Shown here piece by piece: positions 12,043 to 20,546 of a stretch of DNA of 64,000 bases (its first letter is position 1; each line of letters starts with the position of its first letter). The stretch spans positions 248,001 to 312,000 of the forward strand of contig NZ_BMXR01000002.1 in NCBI RefSeq assembly GCF_014651855.1. Direction: 5' to 3'. Source of the stretch: Saccharospirillum salsuginis. Its GTDB lineage: Bacteria; Pseudomonadota; Gammaproteobacteria; Pseudomonadales; Natronospirillaceae. The notes under the pieces are model-generated. The model saw only the letters and a list, made by a program, of their open reading frames with translations. It did not search any database and was not told where the DNA came from. Made by a program: the position numbers and the translations under genes.

Positions 12043-12999
12043 ATGTCCGCATCCCGTGATGACAATTTGACCGAATTTCATTGGTTGCTCGAGGTCCTGC
12101 AGACGATCGACGTCGGCATGCTCGTGGTCGACCTTGAATTCAAGGTCATCGCCTGGAATGGTTTCATGGAGAATCACAGCGGCATCGCTCCCCAGGACGC
12201 CCTCGGCCGGCATCTGTTCGACGTGTTTCCCGACATCCCCCAGGACTGGTTCGAACACAAGTCGCGAACCGTCATCCAGCTGAAGAACCGGGCCTTCACC
12301 ACCTGGGAACAACGGCCTTATGTCTTCAAATTCAAGAACAACCGGCCGATTACCGGCACCTCGGAATACATGTACCAGAACTGCACCTTCATACCGGTGA
12401 CCAACACCCAGGGTGAGGTGGAGAACCTCTGCGTCATTGTTTACGACGTCACCGACGTCGCCGTCAGCAAACAGGAATTGCAGAAAGCCAACGTCCAGTT
12501 GAAGGAGCTGTCCCGCCTCGACCGGCTGACCGAGCTGTTCAACCGGGGCTATTGGGAAGAGCAGCTGTCCCAGGAATTCATGCGCCAGCAGCGTTCCGGC
12601 AACGCCACCAGTCTGGTCATGTTCGACATCGATCATTTCAAGAAGGTGAATGACGAACACGGTCATCCGGCCGGCGACGAGGTGATCCGCATGGTGGCCC
12701 GTGTGGTGCGCGAGACCATTCGCGCCAGCGATATTCCCGGCCGCTACGGTGGCGAGGAGTTCGCGGTGATTCTGCCCGATACCCAGCCCGAAGACGCCAT
12801 GCAGTTGGCGGAGCGATTGCGGGAGCATGTGGAAGCCCAGGTGGTGAAGACCCAGGGCGAGGACATCCAGGTCACCATCAGCCTCGGCGTTTCCGGCTGG
12901 AATTCCGGCTTCAGCGAATACTCCGAATGGATCGACAGCGCCGATCAGGCGTTGTACCAGTCCAAGCAGGGCGGTCGGAATCTGGTGACATTGGCTTAA
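12043..12999 (+). CDS. Diguanylate cyclase with N-terminal PAS domain
   Basis: 318 residues: a PAS sensor (about 15-135; VDLEFKVIAWN), a short coiled linker (QELQKANVQLKELSRLDRLTEL), then a GGDEF domain. The active-site motif is GGEEF at residues 236-240, which is competent. An RxxD inhibitory site (RASD) lies five residues upstream, so product inhibition by c-di-GMP is expected. Mg/base-binding DIDHFKKVND is intact. ATG 12043 has GGAG six nt before; an alternative GTG at 12037 overlaps the cheC stop. Cytoplasmic, no membrane segment. In this operon it probably links CheY/CheC signalling to c-di-GMP. Confidence 0.93.
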   Translation: MSASRDDNLTEFHWLLEVLQTIDVGMLVVDLEFKVIAWNGFMENHSGIAPQDALGRHLFDVFPDIPQDWFEHKSRTVIQLKNRAFTTWEQRPYVFKFKNNRPITGTSEYMYQNCTFIPVTNTQGEVENLCVIVYDVTDVAVSKQELQKANVQLKELSRLDRLTELFNRGYWEEQLSQEFMRQQRSGNATSLVMFDIDHFKKVNDEHGHPAGDEVIRMVARVVRETIRASDIPGRYGGEEFAVILPDTQPEDAMQLAERLREHVEAQVVKTQGEDIQVTISLGVSGWNSGFSEYSEWIDSADQALYQSKQGGRNLVTLA

Positions 13000-13060
13000 A
13001 TGGGGCTTTGTCCGCTTAAAGTCTGTCGGCTTGTGCCCGCAACACCCATAAAACGGATCT

Positions 13061-13170
13061 GTAGGTCGGATTAGCCCGAAGGGCGTAATCCGACGTCGTA
13101 ATGAGCCTGGAAATTGTAACCTGGCGTGGAAGGATTGTTGGATTACGCCCTTCGGGCTGATCCAACCTAC
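13061..13170. repeat. 110-bp MITE-like element with terminal inverted repeats
   Basis: Starts GTAGGTCGGATTAGCCCGAA and ends with the inverse, ATCCAACCTAC; the two 34-nt ends are inverted copies with three mismatches. Each end is itself a hairpin (13065-13094 and 13137-13166) with a GCCCGAAGGGC centre. It lies between the convergent cyclase and helicase genes and could act as a bidirectional transcription barrier. A degraded copy is at 43285-43388. Confidence 0.75.
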
Positions 13171-13172
13171 TA

Positions 13173-15461
13173 TTACAACACCGTCGACCGCTCCACCAGC
13201 CGAACCTGCCAGTGAGCCGGCAACCAGCCGGCCTGATAATAATCCCCGAACCGATCGTCGACGAGCCAGATGTCTCCGGTGTCTGTTTCTGTCCGCACAC
13301 ATCGCCCGGCCGCCTGCAGCACTTTGTGCAGGCCGGGGAAGCGGTAGGCGAAGTCGAATCCGGGCTGGCCCGAGCGGTCCAGCGACTGACGAATCCGGTC
13401 GTTCAACGGGTTGACCTGGGGCAGGCCCGGGCCAATGACCATGACGCCGGTGAGGGCGTCGCCGGGCAGGTCGATGCCTTCACCGAGGACGCCGCCCAGC
13501 GGCGCGAGCACGGTAAGCCCCTGTTCGGTGCGCAATCGGTCCAGTAGCGCCAGGCGCTCCAACAGGCTCATGTCGCGCCGTTGGGCGATGATGGTGGGGT
13601 CGTCGCCCAGCAGGGGTTCGCACTGCCCCATCTGCTGGTAGCTGGAAAAGAAAACCAGGGCGTTGCCGGCTGTGTGTCGTTGAAACGCGCGAATCAGTGG
13701 GGCGATCCGCTCGGCCAGACCGGATCGGTCGCGGTAACGGGTGGAAATGTCGGTGATCACGGTGACGCGGAACTGCTCGGGCTGAAAGGGCGAGGCCAGG
13801 CTGAGCGGAACAGCGGACTCGAGACCGGTCATGGCCTGGCTGTAGTGCCAGGGCACCAGGGTGGCACTGAAAGCGGTGACGGAATTGACCAGGTCGTGCT
13901 TGGCACGCAGTAATCGGGCCGGGTTCAGGCAGAGGGTTTCGACGGTGCGCTCGGCGGGTTTGCCCGGCGTGTAGCGCCAGCAGAAATCCAGGGTGCTGGC
14001 CAACTCGTTGATGCGCACGAACCGGCCGGCATCGAACAACAGGGCCTGCCAGGCGGCCGGAGGCTCCCAGAAGGGGCTGTCACGCAGCAGTTTGGCGCTG
14101 CCCTGCAGCCAGGTGCGCAAAGCCTGGATCAGCCCGTCCGGTGCCTGGTCGGACAGGCCCGGTTGTTCAGGCTGGCATTCGCGCAACGCACGTTTGAGCG
14201 GTTTCAGGGCGTTGCGAATACCCTGGGGCGCCTGTTTGTCGAGCTGGGCGATGGCTTCGCCGCTGAGACGGGCGCTGAACATACCCCGGCCGCGATCGAT
14301 CAGGTTGTGGCTTTCATCGACCAGGACCGCAACCTGGTTGTCGACTTCCCGGAGCAGGTACGGTTGGACCGCGGCGGTGTCGTAGAGGTAATTGATGTCA
14401 CCGACCACCAGATCGGCCCACAGCGCCCAGTCCTGGCTCAGGTAGTAGGGACAGATCCGTTCGGCTTCCGCCAGTTCGGTCAGGTGCGCGGCATCCCAGA
14501 TCGGTTGGTCGAAAAAGCGCTCGCGCACCCGGCTGCGCTTGCTGTAATAATCCCTGGCATAGGGGCAGAGGGCGCCGTCGCAGGGCGTATCCGGGCTGAG
14601 GCACAGCCGGTCCCGGGCCTGGAGATTGACCACCTGAATGTCGTCGGCGCCCAGATTCAGGGCGCGAACGGTGTCGAGTACCAGAGGTTGGCCGGTGCCT
14701 TTCATAGTCAGGTAATAGATGCCCTGGTGGTGTCCTTTGGCCATGGCCTTCAGCGCCGGAAACAACGCCGCCAGTGTCTTGCCGGTGCCGGTGGGCGCTT
14801 CGATCAGGGTCTGGCGGCCGGTGGCCTGGGCTTTATAGACGGTTTCGGCCATGGTGCGCTGGACCGGGCGCATCTCACTGAATGGGAACGCCAGCCGATC
14901 GAGTGTCCGGTCGCGGTGTTGGCGATGGCTCTGGAGCCTTGCCAGCCAGGTTTCATAGCGACTCAGCTCGCCGACCAGGAAATCCAGCAATGCGGGCCTG
15001 AGCCAGACTTCATCCTCCTGCCATTCCTGCTGGGTCTGGCTGTGCACATAAGTCAGGCGGACGGTCCAGCGGTCGGTGTCCGGGTCCTGCAGGGACCACA
15101 GGGCCGCATAGAGCAGCGCCTGGCGGCGGTTCTGCCGGCGGGCGGAGTCGGGCAGTTCGTCCGGCGGCACCCGGCAGGTCTTTATTTCCTCGACACCACC
15201 GGGCCAGGTGCCGTCGATGCGTCCGGCCAGTGTCAGATCGAAGTCCGGATGGTGCCACGCCAGAGTGACCGGACACTCGGCGCGATACTCATCGGTACGG
15301 CGCCGTTGCGCCAGGCCGTGGGTCTCCCGGCCTTCGAGGGCACTGGGTGTGGCACGGAAGGTACTGACCAGATCGCCTTCGTCCAGGCCGAACTCGGCCA
15401 GGGCGCGAATGGAAACCCGGTAGGCCGGTCGGTTCGAAGCTGCTTCAGGCGTAGTCGACAT
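13173..15461 (-). CDS. DinG/XPD-type helicase with N-terminal PD-(D/E)XK nuclease domain
   Basis: 762 residues. Residues about 15-200 look like a RecB/Cas4-type nuclease: H48, D83 in LAGRIDG, E92-I-K94 in VEEIKT, and the Q114-x3-Y118 motif in QALLYAALW. From about 210 there is a superfamily 2 helicase: Walker A EAPTGTGKT at about 221-229, an iron-sulfur cysteine set (LCLSPDTPCDGALC near 286-299 and ERICPYYL near 333), and the DESH box near 381. Motif VI is in QAAGRCVRTETD near the C-terminus. The ATG at 15461 overlaps the upstream FAN1-like gene by 17 nt and has GAGG before it. Role is inferred: DNA end processing with FAN1. Confidence 0.88.
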   Translation of the reverse strand: MSTTPEAASNRPAYRVSIRALAEFGLDEGDLVSTFRATPSALEGRETHGLAQRRRTDEYRAECPVTLAWHHPDFDLTLAGRIDGTWPGGVEEIKTCRVPPDELPDSARRQNRRQALLYAALWSLQDPDTDRWTVRLTYVHSQTQQEWQEDEVWLRPALLDFLVGELSRYETWLARLQSHRQHRDRTLDRLAFPFSEMRPVQRTMAETVYKAQATGRQTLIEAPTGTGKTLAALFPALKAMAKGHHQGIYYLTMKGTGQPLVLDTVRALNLGADDIQVVNLQARDRLCLSPDTPCDGALCPYARDYYSKRSRVRERFFDQPIWDAAHLTELAEAERICPYYLSQDWALWADLVVGDINYLYDTAAVQPYLLREVDNQVAVLVDESHNLIDRGRGMFSARLSGEAIAQLDKQAPQGIRNALKPLKRALRECQPEQPGLSDQAPDGLIQALRTWLQGSAKLLRDSPFWEPPAAWQALLFDAGRFVRINELASTLDFCWRYTPGKPAERTVETLCLNPARLLRAKHDLVNSVTAFSATLVPWHYSQAMTGLESAVPLSLASPFQPEQFRVTVITDISTRYRDRSGLAERIAPLIRAFQRHTAGNALVFFSSYQQMGQCEPLLGDDPTIIAQRRDMSLLERLALLDRLRTEQGLTVLAPLGGVLGEGIDLPGDALTGVMVIGPGLPQVNPLNDRIRQSLDRSGQPGFDFAYRFPGLHKVLQAAGRCVRTETDTGDIWLVDDRFGDYYQAGWLPAHWQVRLVERSTVL

Positions 15462-17070
15462 ACCAGACCTCGGCCGGAATACCGGCCTCGGAGAACACCG
15501 CCAGCCAGTCGCGCTGGTTGTCCTGCAAGCGGTCGCCCGGCCCCTTGATCTCGATGAAGCGATACCCCGCATCCTGACCCGGTCGGAACTGGAACAGATC
15601 CGGGAAGCCGGCCCGGTGCCGACGCAGGTCGAGCCAGAGGTGGTGAAAGATCGCGACCCAGTGCTCCCAGGGAACGGTGTCGAAGCAGCGCAGCACCAGG
15701 GTTTCATCCAGGGCGGCCCAGTGCACGAAGGGATTGAACCGCCCGAACTTGGCCGACCAGTGTCGCCGGATGCGGTCCCGGGCGTCCCGGGCGGTCAGTT
15801 CCCGGTAGAGTCGTTGGGGGGAGGTACCGCGTCGGTTCAGGAAATCCGGGTCGTGGAGGTCGGCCGGTCCTTGCTGGAAGGGATGGTGGAAGGCGCCGGG
15901 CACTTCACGGAAGACCAGGTCCCAGTGGATCAGACCGAACACGCCGAGTGGCAACAGATTCTCCAGCCACACCGAGTCGGGCAGGTGCTCGCACGCCAGT
16001 TGTTCGACGCTGCCGTTGCCCCGGGGCCAGCATGCCCGGTGTTCGATCGGCGCATGGACGGGATCGGGGTCTACAGGCTGGCTCAATTTGCGGGCCAGTC
16101 TCGGCATGAACCGCTGGCCGAACCGGATCTCGGTGGCGTCGCGGGGACGGTCGCGGAGTTGTTGCAGAGTGTCCCAGGCGATTTGGTAACGGCCGGCTTT
16201 GTAGTCGATTCGGCAGCGGCGTTCGCGCGCCGGTGGCTGATCGTTGGTTTGGAACAGGGCCAGGGCCGTGTCCAGTTCACCCCATTGTTCGAGACGAAAA
16301 CCGACCCGGTTGCGCAGTCGATCGAGCCGGTCCCGGATCGACTCGCACCAGTCGTCGCGCAGCAGGTCGCCGGCCAACTGCAGCAGGGTGTCCCGGTCGC
16401 CGTTCTCCTGTGCCTGGTAATATTCGGCCTTGAGGTCGTTCAGCGCCAACTGCTGATCGATCTCCAGAGCCGTATTGAAGCGGCGCTGGCGTCGGTCCAG
16501 TGAATACGGCTCGTACTGGAACAGGCCGAGGTCGGAGAGGACGAAATCGGTCAGGCTCTGGTATTCGTTGCCGAAGTACATCAGTTGCAGCCGGCGCAGC
16601 GTCAGCCAATGGCGCGGAAGCAGAATGGGAATATCGACCTGCCAATCGGAGGCCGGTTGTACATCCGGCCACTCGTCCAGCATCTCGAGCAGTACCGCCT
16701 TGGCGGCTTTCCGATCCGGCAACCAGTCCAGCCTTCGCAGTTCCGCCAGCGTGAGCAACCGGGCCAGTTCACCGGCGGTCAGTTCCGGGCTCAGATCGAC
16801 CAGGCCGGATTGAGCCAGATCGGTCAGGGCCGCATCGAGGTCGGGGATTTCCGGGTAGTTCAGTTTGTCGCGCCGGAAAAAAGGGCCTTTGCGGGTGTAA
16901 AGCCGGACCAGTAGCCGGGCCGGCGCCTGATTCAGCGCTCGAAATCGTTTCACGAAATCGCGATCATCCGGGGACAGCAGGTCGTCGTAGCGATCGACGA
17001 CGGTGTCCAGCAGCCGGCGAAAGTTGTCGAGGTAGTAGCCCTCGGGTAAGTCGGGCAGGGCGGTCGTCAT
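15445..17070 (-). CDS. FAN1-like nuclease with C-terminal VRR-NUC domain
   Basis: 541 residues, the size of bacterial FAN1, a structure-specific nuclease acting on 5' flaps and interstrand crosslink intermediates. The C-terminal VRR-NUC PD-(D/E)XK core is intact: GFPDLFQF with D491, FIEIKGPGDRLQDNQ with E507 and K509, and the Q of the last helix. The N-terminal half (YYLDNFRRLLDTVVDRY, LLVRLYTRKGPFFR, and a winged region LDAALTDLAQSGLVDLS) matches the FAN1 SAP-like and wing layout. It starts 4 nt after ruvX and overlaps the helicase gene. DNA repair in the cytoplasm; family call strong, substrate from family knowledge. Confidence 0.9.
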   Translation of the reverse strand: MTTALPDLPEGYYLDNFRRLLDTVVDRYDDLLSPDDRDFVKRFRALNQAPARLLVRLYTRKGPFFRRDKLNYPEIPDLDAALTDLAQSGLVDLSPELTAGELARLLTLAELRRLDWLPDRKAAKAVLLEMLDEWPDVQPASDWQVDIPILLPRHWLTLRRLQLMYFGNEYQSLTDFVLSDLGLFQYEPYSLDRRQRRFNTALEIDQQLALNDLKAEYYQAQENGDRDTLLQLAGDLLRDDWCESIRDRLDRLRNRVGFRLEQWGELDTALALFQTNDQPPARERRCRIDYKAGRYQIAWDTLQQLRDRPRDATEIRFGQRFMPRLARKLSQPVDPDPVHAPIEHRACWPRGNGSVEQLACEHLPDSVWLENLLPLGVFGLIHWDLVFREVPGAFHHPFQQGPADLHDPDFLNRRGTSPQRLYRELTARDARDRIRRHWSAKFGRFNPFVHWAALDETLVLRCFDTVPWEHWVAIFHHLWLDLRRHRAGFPDLFQFRPGQDAGYRFIEIKGPGDRLQDNQRDWLAVFSEAGIPAEVWYVDYA

Positions 17071-17074
17071 CGGG

Positions 17075-17500
17075 TTACAGTCCCTGCAAGTAGGTCTCCA
17101 GGATCAATTGGGCGGCAACGCTGTCGATTTGGGCCTGGCGAGCCTTGGTCAGGGTGCTGCCCTTTTGCCCCATCTGGTTGCGGGCTTCCCGGCTGCTCAG
17201 GCGCTCGTCGACACCTTCGGCCGGCAGGCCGTAGCGGCCGTGCAAGCGCTTGCGAAACTTATTGGCGCGCTGGCCCATCTCGCTGTCGCTGCCGTCCATA
17301 TTATAGGGAATGCCGACCACGAAGCTGACCGGTTTCCATTCCCGCACCAGGGTGTCGATGTCGTCCCAATCGGGTATGCCGTCGCGGGCGCGCAATGGCG
17401 GCAAGGGCGAGGCGGTGCGCGTCAGGGTCTGGCCGGTGGCGACGCCGATCCAGCCCAGGCCGAAGTCGAAACCGAGCCAGTAGCCGGCAGAGTCGCTCAA
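17075..17500 (-). CDS. ruvX: Putative pre-16S rRNA nuclease / Holliday-junction resolvase family YqgF (RuvX)
   Basis: 141-residue RNase H-fold protein. Seen: WLGFDFGLGWIGVA (the D of the first catalytic strand), VVGIPYNMDGS, VDERLSSREA, and the final QIDSVAAQLILETYL with the last catalytic Asp. Translation must begin at a TTG (17500) overlapping the tonB stop as TTGA, with GGGAGG just upstream; no ATG fits the family N-terminus. In Pseudomonas-type genomes yqgE usually lies between tonB and this gene, but here it is absent. Confidence 0.93.
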   Translation of the reverse strand: MSDSAGYWLGFDFGLGWIGVATGQTLTRTASPLPPLRARDGIPDWDDIDTLVREWKPVSFVVGIPYNMDGSDSEMGQRANKFRKRLHGRYGLPAEGVDERLSSREARNQMGQKGSTLTKARQAQIDSVAAQLILETYLQGL

Positions 17501-18387
17501 GACGCCTCCCGGCTGAAGCGGTTGTCGGTGCGGAACTGCCAGGTACGGATGATCTCCAGTACGTCGTATTCCTGTCGCATGTCCGAGGTGAACGTCGGAA
17601 AGGGGGCGGCCAGGTGCACAATGCGCTTGGCGGCCTGATCCAGCAGCGCGTGGCCCGAACTCTGTGTCACGGTCACCTCATCGAGGCTGCCGTCGGCGCG
17701 AATGCGCACCGCCAGCCGGACCGCGCCGGTCAACCGCTGCTGTCTCGCGGCCTGCGGGTAGTTCTGGTTGCCGATGCGCTCCACCTCTTCCAGCCAGTTG
17801 AACACATAGGCGGCATCGAGCGAGCGTTTGGCGGAGACCGCCGTCAGTGTGCGCACGCGCGGACGCTTGGCGTAGTTCTGGCGGCTCTCGTCCAGCATGG
17901 CGCGCAGGGTCGCCACATCGCTGATCTGGCTGACCATCATCGGGTCCTGGCTGGCCAGTTCCGCTTCGGCCGGGGCTTCCTCCTCGGACTGGTCGTTGAC
18001 CTCGCGGCGCTGGTCCGCGTCGGTGGTGACGATGCGCTGGCGTGGCTGCTCCGTGGGCGAGAACCGGATCTGTTGGACCTGCGGCGTGGTCCGGAAAATC
18101 TGGTTGTCCTCGATATCGGCCTGCTCGGTGGAGGTCAACTGCGCCTTTTCCTCCAGAGTGCCGCTGCCCTGCTGGTCGGCGTCGGCCAGGAAATCGGCTT
18201 CGTCCAGCGGGGTTTCACTGTCGCTGCGGTGCTGGGACAGCGTCACTTCCAGCGTCGGCGGAATCTGCTGGGCCTTGGGCGGTTGAAAACTGACGCCGAA
18301 GATCAGCAGCGCATGCAGACCCAGAGCAATAAAGAGTGTGAAACTGAGCCGGTCGGCCGCGCCCACGCCCGCTACTGCGGTTGCCAT
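17497..18387 (-). CDS. tonB: Energy transducer TonB family protein
   Basis: 296 residues: N-terminal membrane anchor (about 13-33, LSFTLFIALGLHALLIFGVSF), a long charged periplasmic spacer rich in Glu/Gln, and a C-terminal TonB domain (about 215-290; QNYPQAARQQRLTGAVRLAV, VRIRADGSL, VHLAAPFPTF). It would couple the ExbBD proton-motive machine to outer-membrane receptors. The spacer lacks the Pro-Lys repeats of E. coli TonB. Its position between gshB and ruvX is the conserved place of a TonB homologue in Pseudomonas relatives. Start abuts the gshB stop exactly. Confidence 0.9.
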   Translation of the reverse strand: MATAVAGVGAADRLSFTLFIALGLHALLIFGVSFQPPKAQQIPPTLEVTLSQHRSDSETPLDEADFLADADQQGSGTLEEKAQLTSTEQADIEDNQIFRTTPQVQQIRFSPTEQPRQRIVTTDADQRREVNDQSEEEAPAEAELASQDPMMVSQISDVATLRAMLDESRQNYAKRPRVRTLTAVSAKRSLDAAYVFNWLEEVERIGNQNYPQAARQQRLTGAVRLAVRIRADGSLDEVTVTQSSGHALLDQAAKRIVHLAAPFPTFTSDMRQEYDVLEIIRTWQFRTDNRFSREAS

Positions 18388-19341
18388 CTAGCCTTGCCCC
18401 CGTTTCTCGGCGATCAGATCCATCAAACGGCCACCGATATCGGTGTTGTAGGCGGCGTCGATTTCGCGAATACAGGTTGGGCTGGTGACGTTGATTTCGG
18501 TCAGATAGTCGCCGATCACGTCCAGTCCGACGAAGATCAGCCCACGCGCCTTCAGTTCCGGGCCGACCCGCTCGGCGATCCACCGGTCCCGATCGGACAG
18601 CGGCTGGGCGATGCCATTGCCGCCGGCGGCCAGATTACCCCGGGTTTCGCCCTTGACCGGAACCCGGGCCAGGCAATAGTCGATCGGTTCGCCGTCGATC
18701 AGCAGGATGCGCTTGTCGCCGTCCTTGATCTCCGGCAGGTACTTCTGCGCCATGGTCTGGTGGGTGCCGAAGTGGGTCAGCGTTTCGATGATGACGTTGA
18801 CGTTGGGCTCGTCTTTCTTCAGGCGAAAGATGGAGCTGCCGCCCATGCCCTCCAGGGGTTTGAAGATGACATCGCCGAATTCCTTGTGGAATGCCTTCAG
18901 CAGGTCGGCGTCGCGCGTGACCAGGTGCGGTGGAGCGCAGTCGGCGAAGGCGGTGGCGTAGAATTTCTCATTGCAATCGCGCAGGGCCTGTGGTTTGTTG
19001 ACAATCAAAGTCCCCTGTTGCTCGGCCCGCTCGAGCATATAGGTGGCGTAAATATATTCGTTGTCGAACGGTGGATCTTTGCGCATCAGAATCACGTCGA
19101 GCGAGGGCAGTGGCTGAATCTCGGCCTCACCCAGTTCATAAAAGTGATCCGGATCACGAAATACGCTTAAAGGGGTCATTCGTGCCCAAGGCTGACCATC
19201 GCGCAGATACAGGTCCGCCTGGGTCATGTAAAACAGCTCCCAACCCCGGTCCTGTGCGGCCCAGAGCATGGCCAGGGAGCTGTCTTTCTTGTACTGGACA
19301 CTTTCCATCGGGTCCATGACGATGCCGATTCGCAATTTCAT
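18388..19341 (-). CDS. gshB: Glutathione synthetase
   Basis: 317-residue ATP-grasp ligase joining gamma-glutamylcysteine and glycine, the final step of glutathione synthesis. Seen: IGIVMDPMESVQYKKDSSLAML (N-terminal family signature), MRKDPPFDNEYIYATY, VFKPLEGMGGSSIF (ATP-grasp loop), RILLIDGEP, NLAAGGNGIAQPL and GLDVIGDYLTEINVTSP with the metal-binding E and N. First gene of the minus-strand unit continuing through tonB, ruvX and FAN1 to the helicase. Divergent from pilG, the usual arrangement in Pseudomonas-like genomes. Confidence 0.98.
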   Translation of the reverse strand: MKLRIGIVMDPMESVQYKKDSSLAMLWAAQDRGWELFYMTQADLYLRDGQPWARMTPLSVFRDPDHFYELGEAEIQPLPSLDVILMRKDPPFDNEYIYATYMLERAEQQGTLIVNKPQALRDCNEKFYATAFADCAPPHLVTRDADLLKAFHKEFGDVIFKPLEGMGGSSIFRLKKDEPNVNVIIETLTHFGTHQTMAQKYLPEIKDGDKRILLIDGEPIDYCLARVPVKGETRGNLAAGGNGIAQPLSDRDRWIAERVGPELKARGLIFVGLDVIGDYLTEINVTSPTCIREIDAAYNTDIGGRLMDLIAEKRGQG

Positions 19342-19724
19342 CCTCTAGCCTCGGGTAATCAACTACTGGTATGGTAATGGTTCTTTGCTATAGCAAAAAC
19401 AACTTTCTTTACAGCCGGTTATAGCGAATAGCTAGAAACTGTGATAAAAGTTCCGAAGTTGTCCACAGCCGCGCTTAACCGGGCACATCCTCTTTGGAAA
19501 GTGTCATGATATCCTCACCAGACGGTGACAAGGTTGTTGGCCTGCGGGGTGGCCGTGAATGCTGAAAAGCCGAGTTTTTGCTGGAAAGCCGGGCCGGTTG
19601 CCTCCGTTTGGGGTGCACGGGTCAGCTTTCGCAACTGGATATTAAAGACTTTGCCGCCCTTAGGGCAGCACTGTCGGTTCAAAATGAGAACTAGAACATA
19701 CCGCTTTCGACCCTGGGATGACCT
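19342..19724. other. Divergent control region between gshB and pilG
   Basis: 383 nt with no supported gene. It contains a perfect 14-bp palindrome, TTTGCTATAGCAAA (19384-19397), about 45 nt upstream of gshB, which could be an operator or part of a promoter, and an imperfect hairpin around 19655-19675. No strong -35/-10 pair for pilG was found, so its promoter is left open. Confidence 0.5.
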
Positions 19725-20105
19725 ATGGAAAACAGCTTTGAAAGCCTGAAGGTGATGGTCATTGACGACTCGAAAACCATCCGCCGTACGGCCGAAACTC
19801 TGCTCAAAAAGGTCGGCTGCGAGGTTATCACCGCTACGGACGGCTTTGATGCCTTGGCTAAGATCGCCGATACAAAACCGGACATCATTTTTGTAGATAT
19901 CATGATGCCCCGCCTCGATGGTTACCAAACCTGCGCACTGATCAAGAACAACAGTGCCTTCAAGGAAACGCCTGTGATCATGCTGTCCAGTAAGGATGGC
20001 CTGTTCGATAAGGCCAAGGGACGTATTGTCGGGAGCGACCAATACCTGACCAAGCCCTTTGGCAAAGAAGAGCTCCTGGGCGCCATTCGCGACTATGTGA
20101 AGTGA
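19725..20105 (+). CDS. pilG: Twitching-motility response regulator PilG
   Basis: 126-residue CheY-like receiver of the Pil-Chp system. Phospho-acceptor D58 (IIFVDIMMPRLDG), acidic pair in MVIDDSKT, and K110 in YLTKPFG are intact. In Pseudomonas PilG promotes pilus extension and is phosphorylated by ChpA. First gene of the cluster pilGHIJK-chpABC. Upstream spacing to the divergent gshB is about 380 nt. Confidence 0.95.
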   Translation: MENSFESLKVMVIDDSKTIRRTAETLLKKVGCEVITATDGFDALAKIADTKPDIIFVDIMMPRLDGYQTCALIKNNSAFKETPVIMLSSKDGLFDKAKGRIVGSDQYLTKPFGKEELLGAIRDYVK

Positions 20106-20111
20106 CAACGA

Positions 20112-20131
20112 ATGCCGGCCTGGGCCGGCAT
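20112..20131 (+). other. Hairpin between pilG and pilH
   Basis: ATGCCGGCC and GGCCGGCAT form a near-perfect stem across a 2-4 nt loop, seven nt after the pilG stop. There is no U-tract, so it is more likely an RNA-stability or attenuation element than a full terminator. Confidence 0.4.
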
Positions 20132-20158
20132 GTTTCAGTGAATAATAACAGGTGAAAC

Positions 20159-20536
20159 ATGGCACGCATTCTGATCGTAGATGATTCTCCAACCGAAACC
20201 TACGCGTTTCAGGGCATGCTGGAAAAGCATGGCCACGAAGTGCTGACGGCCGATAACGGCGCCGATGGCGTCGCTCTGGCCCGTCAGGAATTGCCCGACA
20301 TCGTCCTGATGGACATCGTCATGCCGGGCTTGAACGGTTTTCAGGCCACGCGCCAGTTGACCAAGGGCGCCGATACGGCGCACATCCCGGTGGTGATCGT
20401 CACCACCAAGGATCAGGAAACCGACCGCGTCTGGGGTCGCCGCCAGGGCGCCAGCGGCTATCTGGTCAAGCCGGTCAGCGAGGAGCAGCTGTCGTCCACG
20501 GTGGACGCAGTACTCGCCGGCAAGGCTCAGGACTGA
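20159..20536 (+). CDS. pilH: Twitching-motility response regulator PilH
   Basis: 125-residue CheY-like receiver. D52 (IVLMDIVMPGLNG), acidic pair in ILIVDDSPTE and K104 in YLVKPVS are present. In the Pseudomonas system PilH antagonises PilG and acts partly as a phosphate sink. It lies 53 nt after pilG, separated by a small hairpin, and 10 nt before pilI. Confidence 0.95.
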   Translation: MARILIVDDSPTETYAFQGMLEKHGHEVLTADNGADGVALARQELPDIVLMDIVMPGLNGFQATRQLTKGADTAHIPVVIVTTKDQETDRVWGRRQGASGYLVKPVSEEQLSSTVDAVLAGKAQD

Positions 20537-20546
20537 TACGGGTCTT

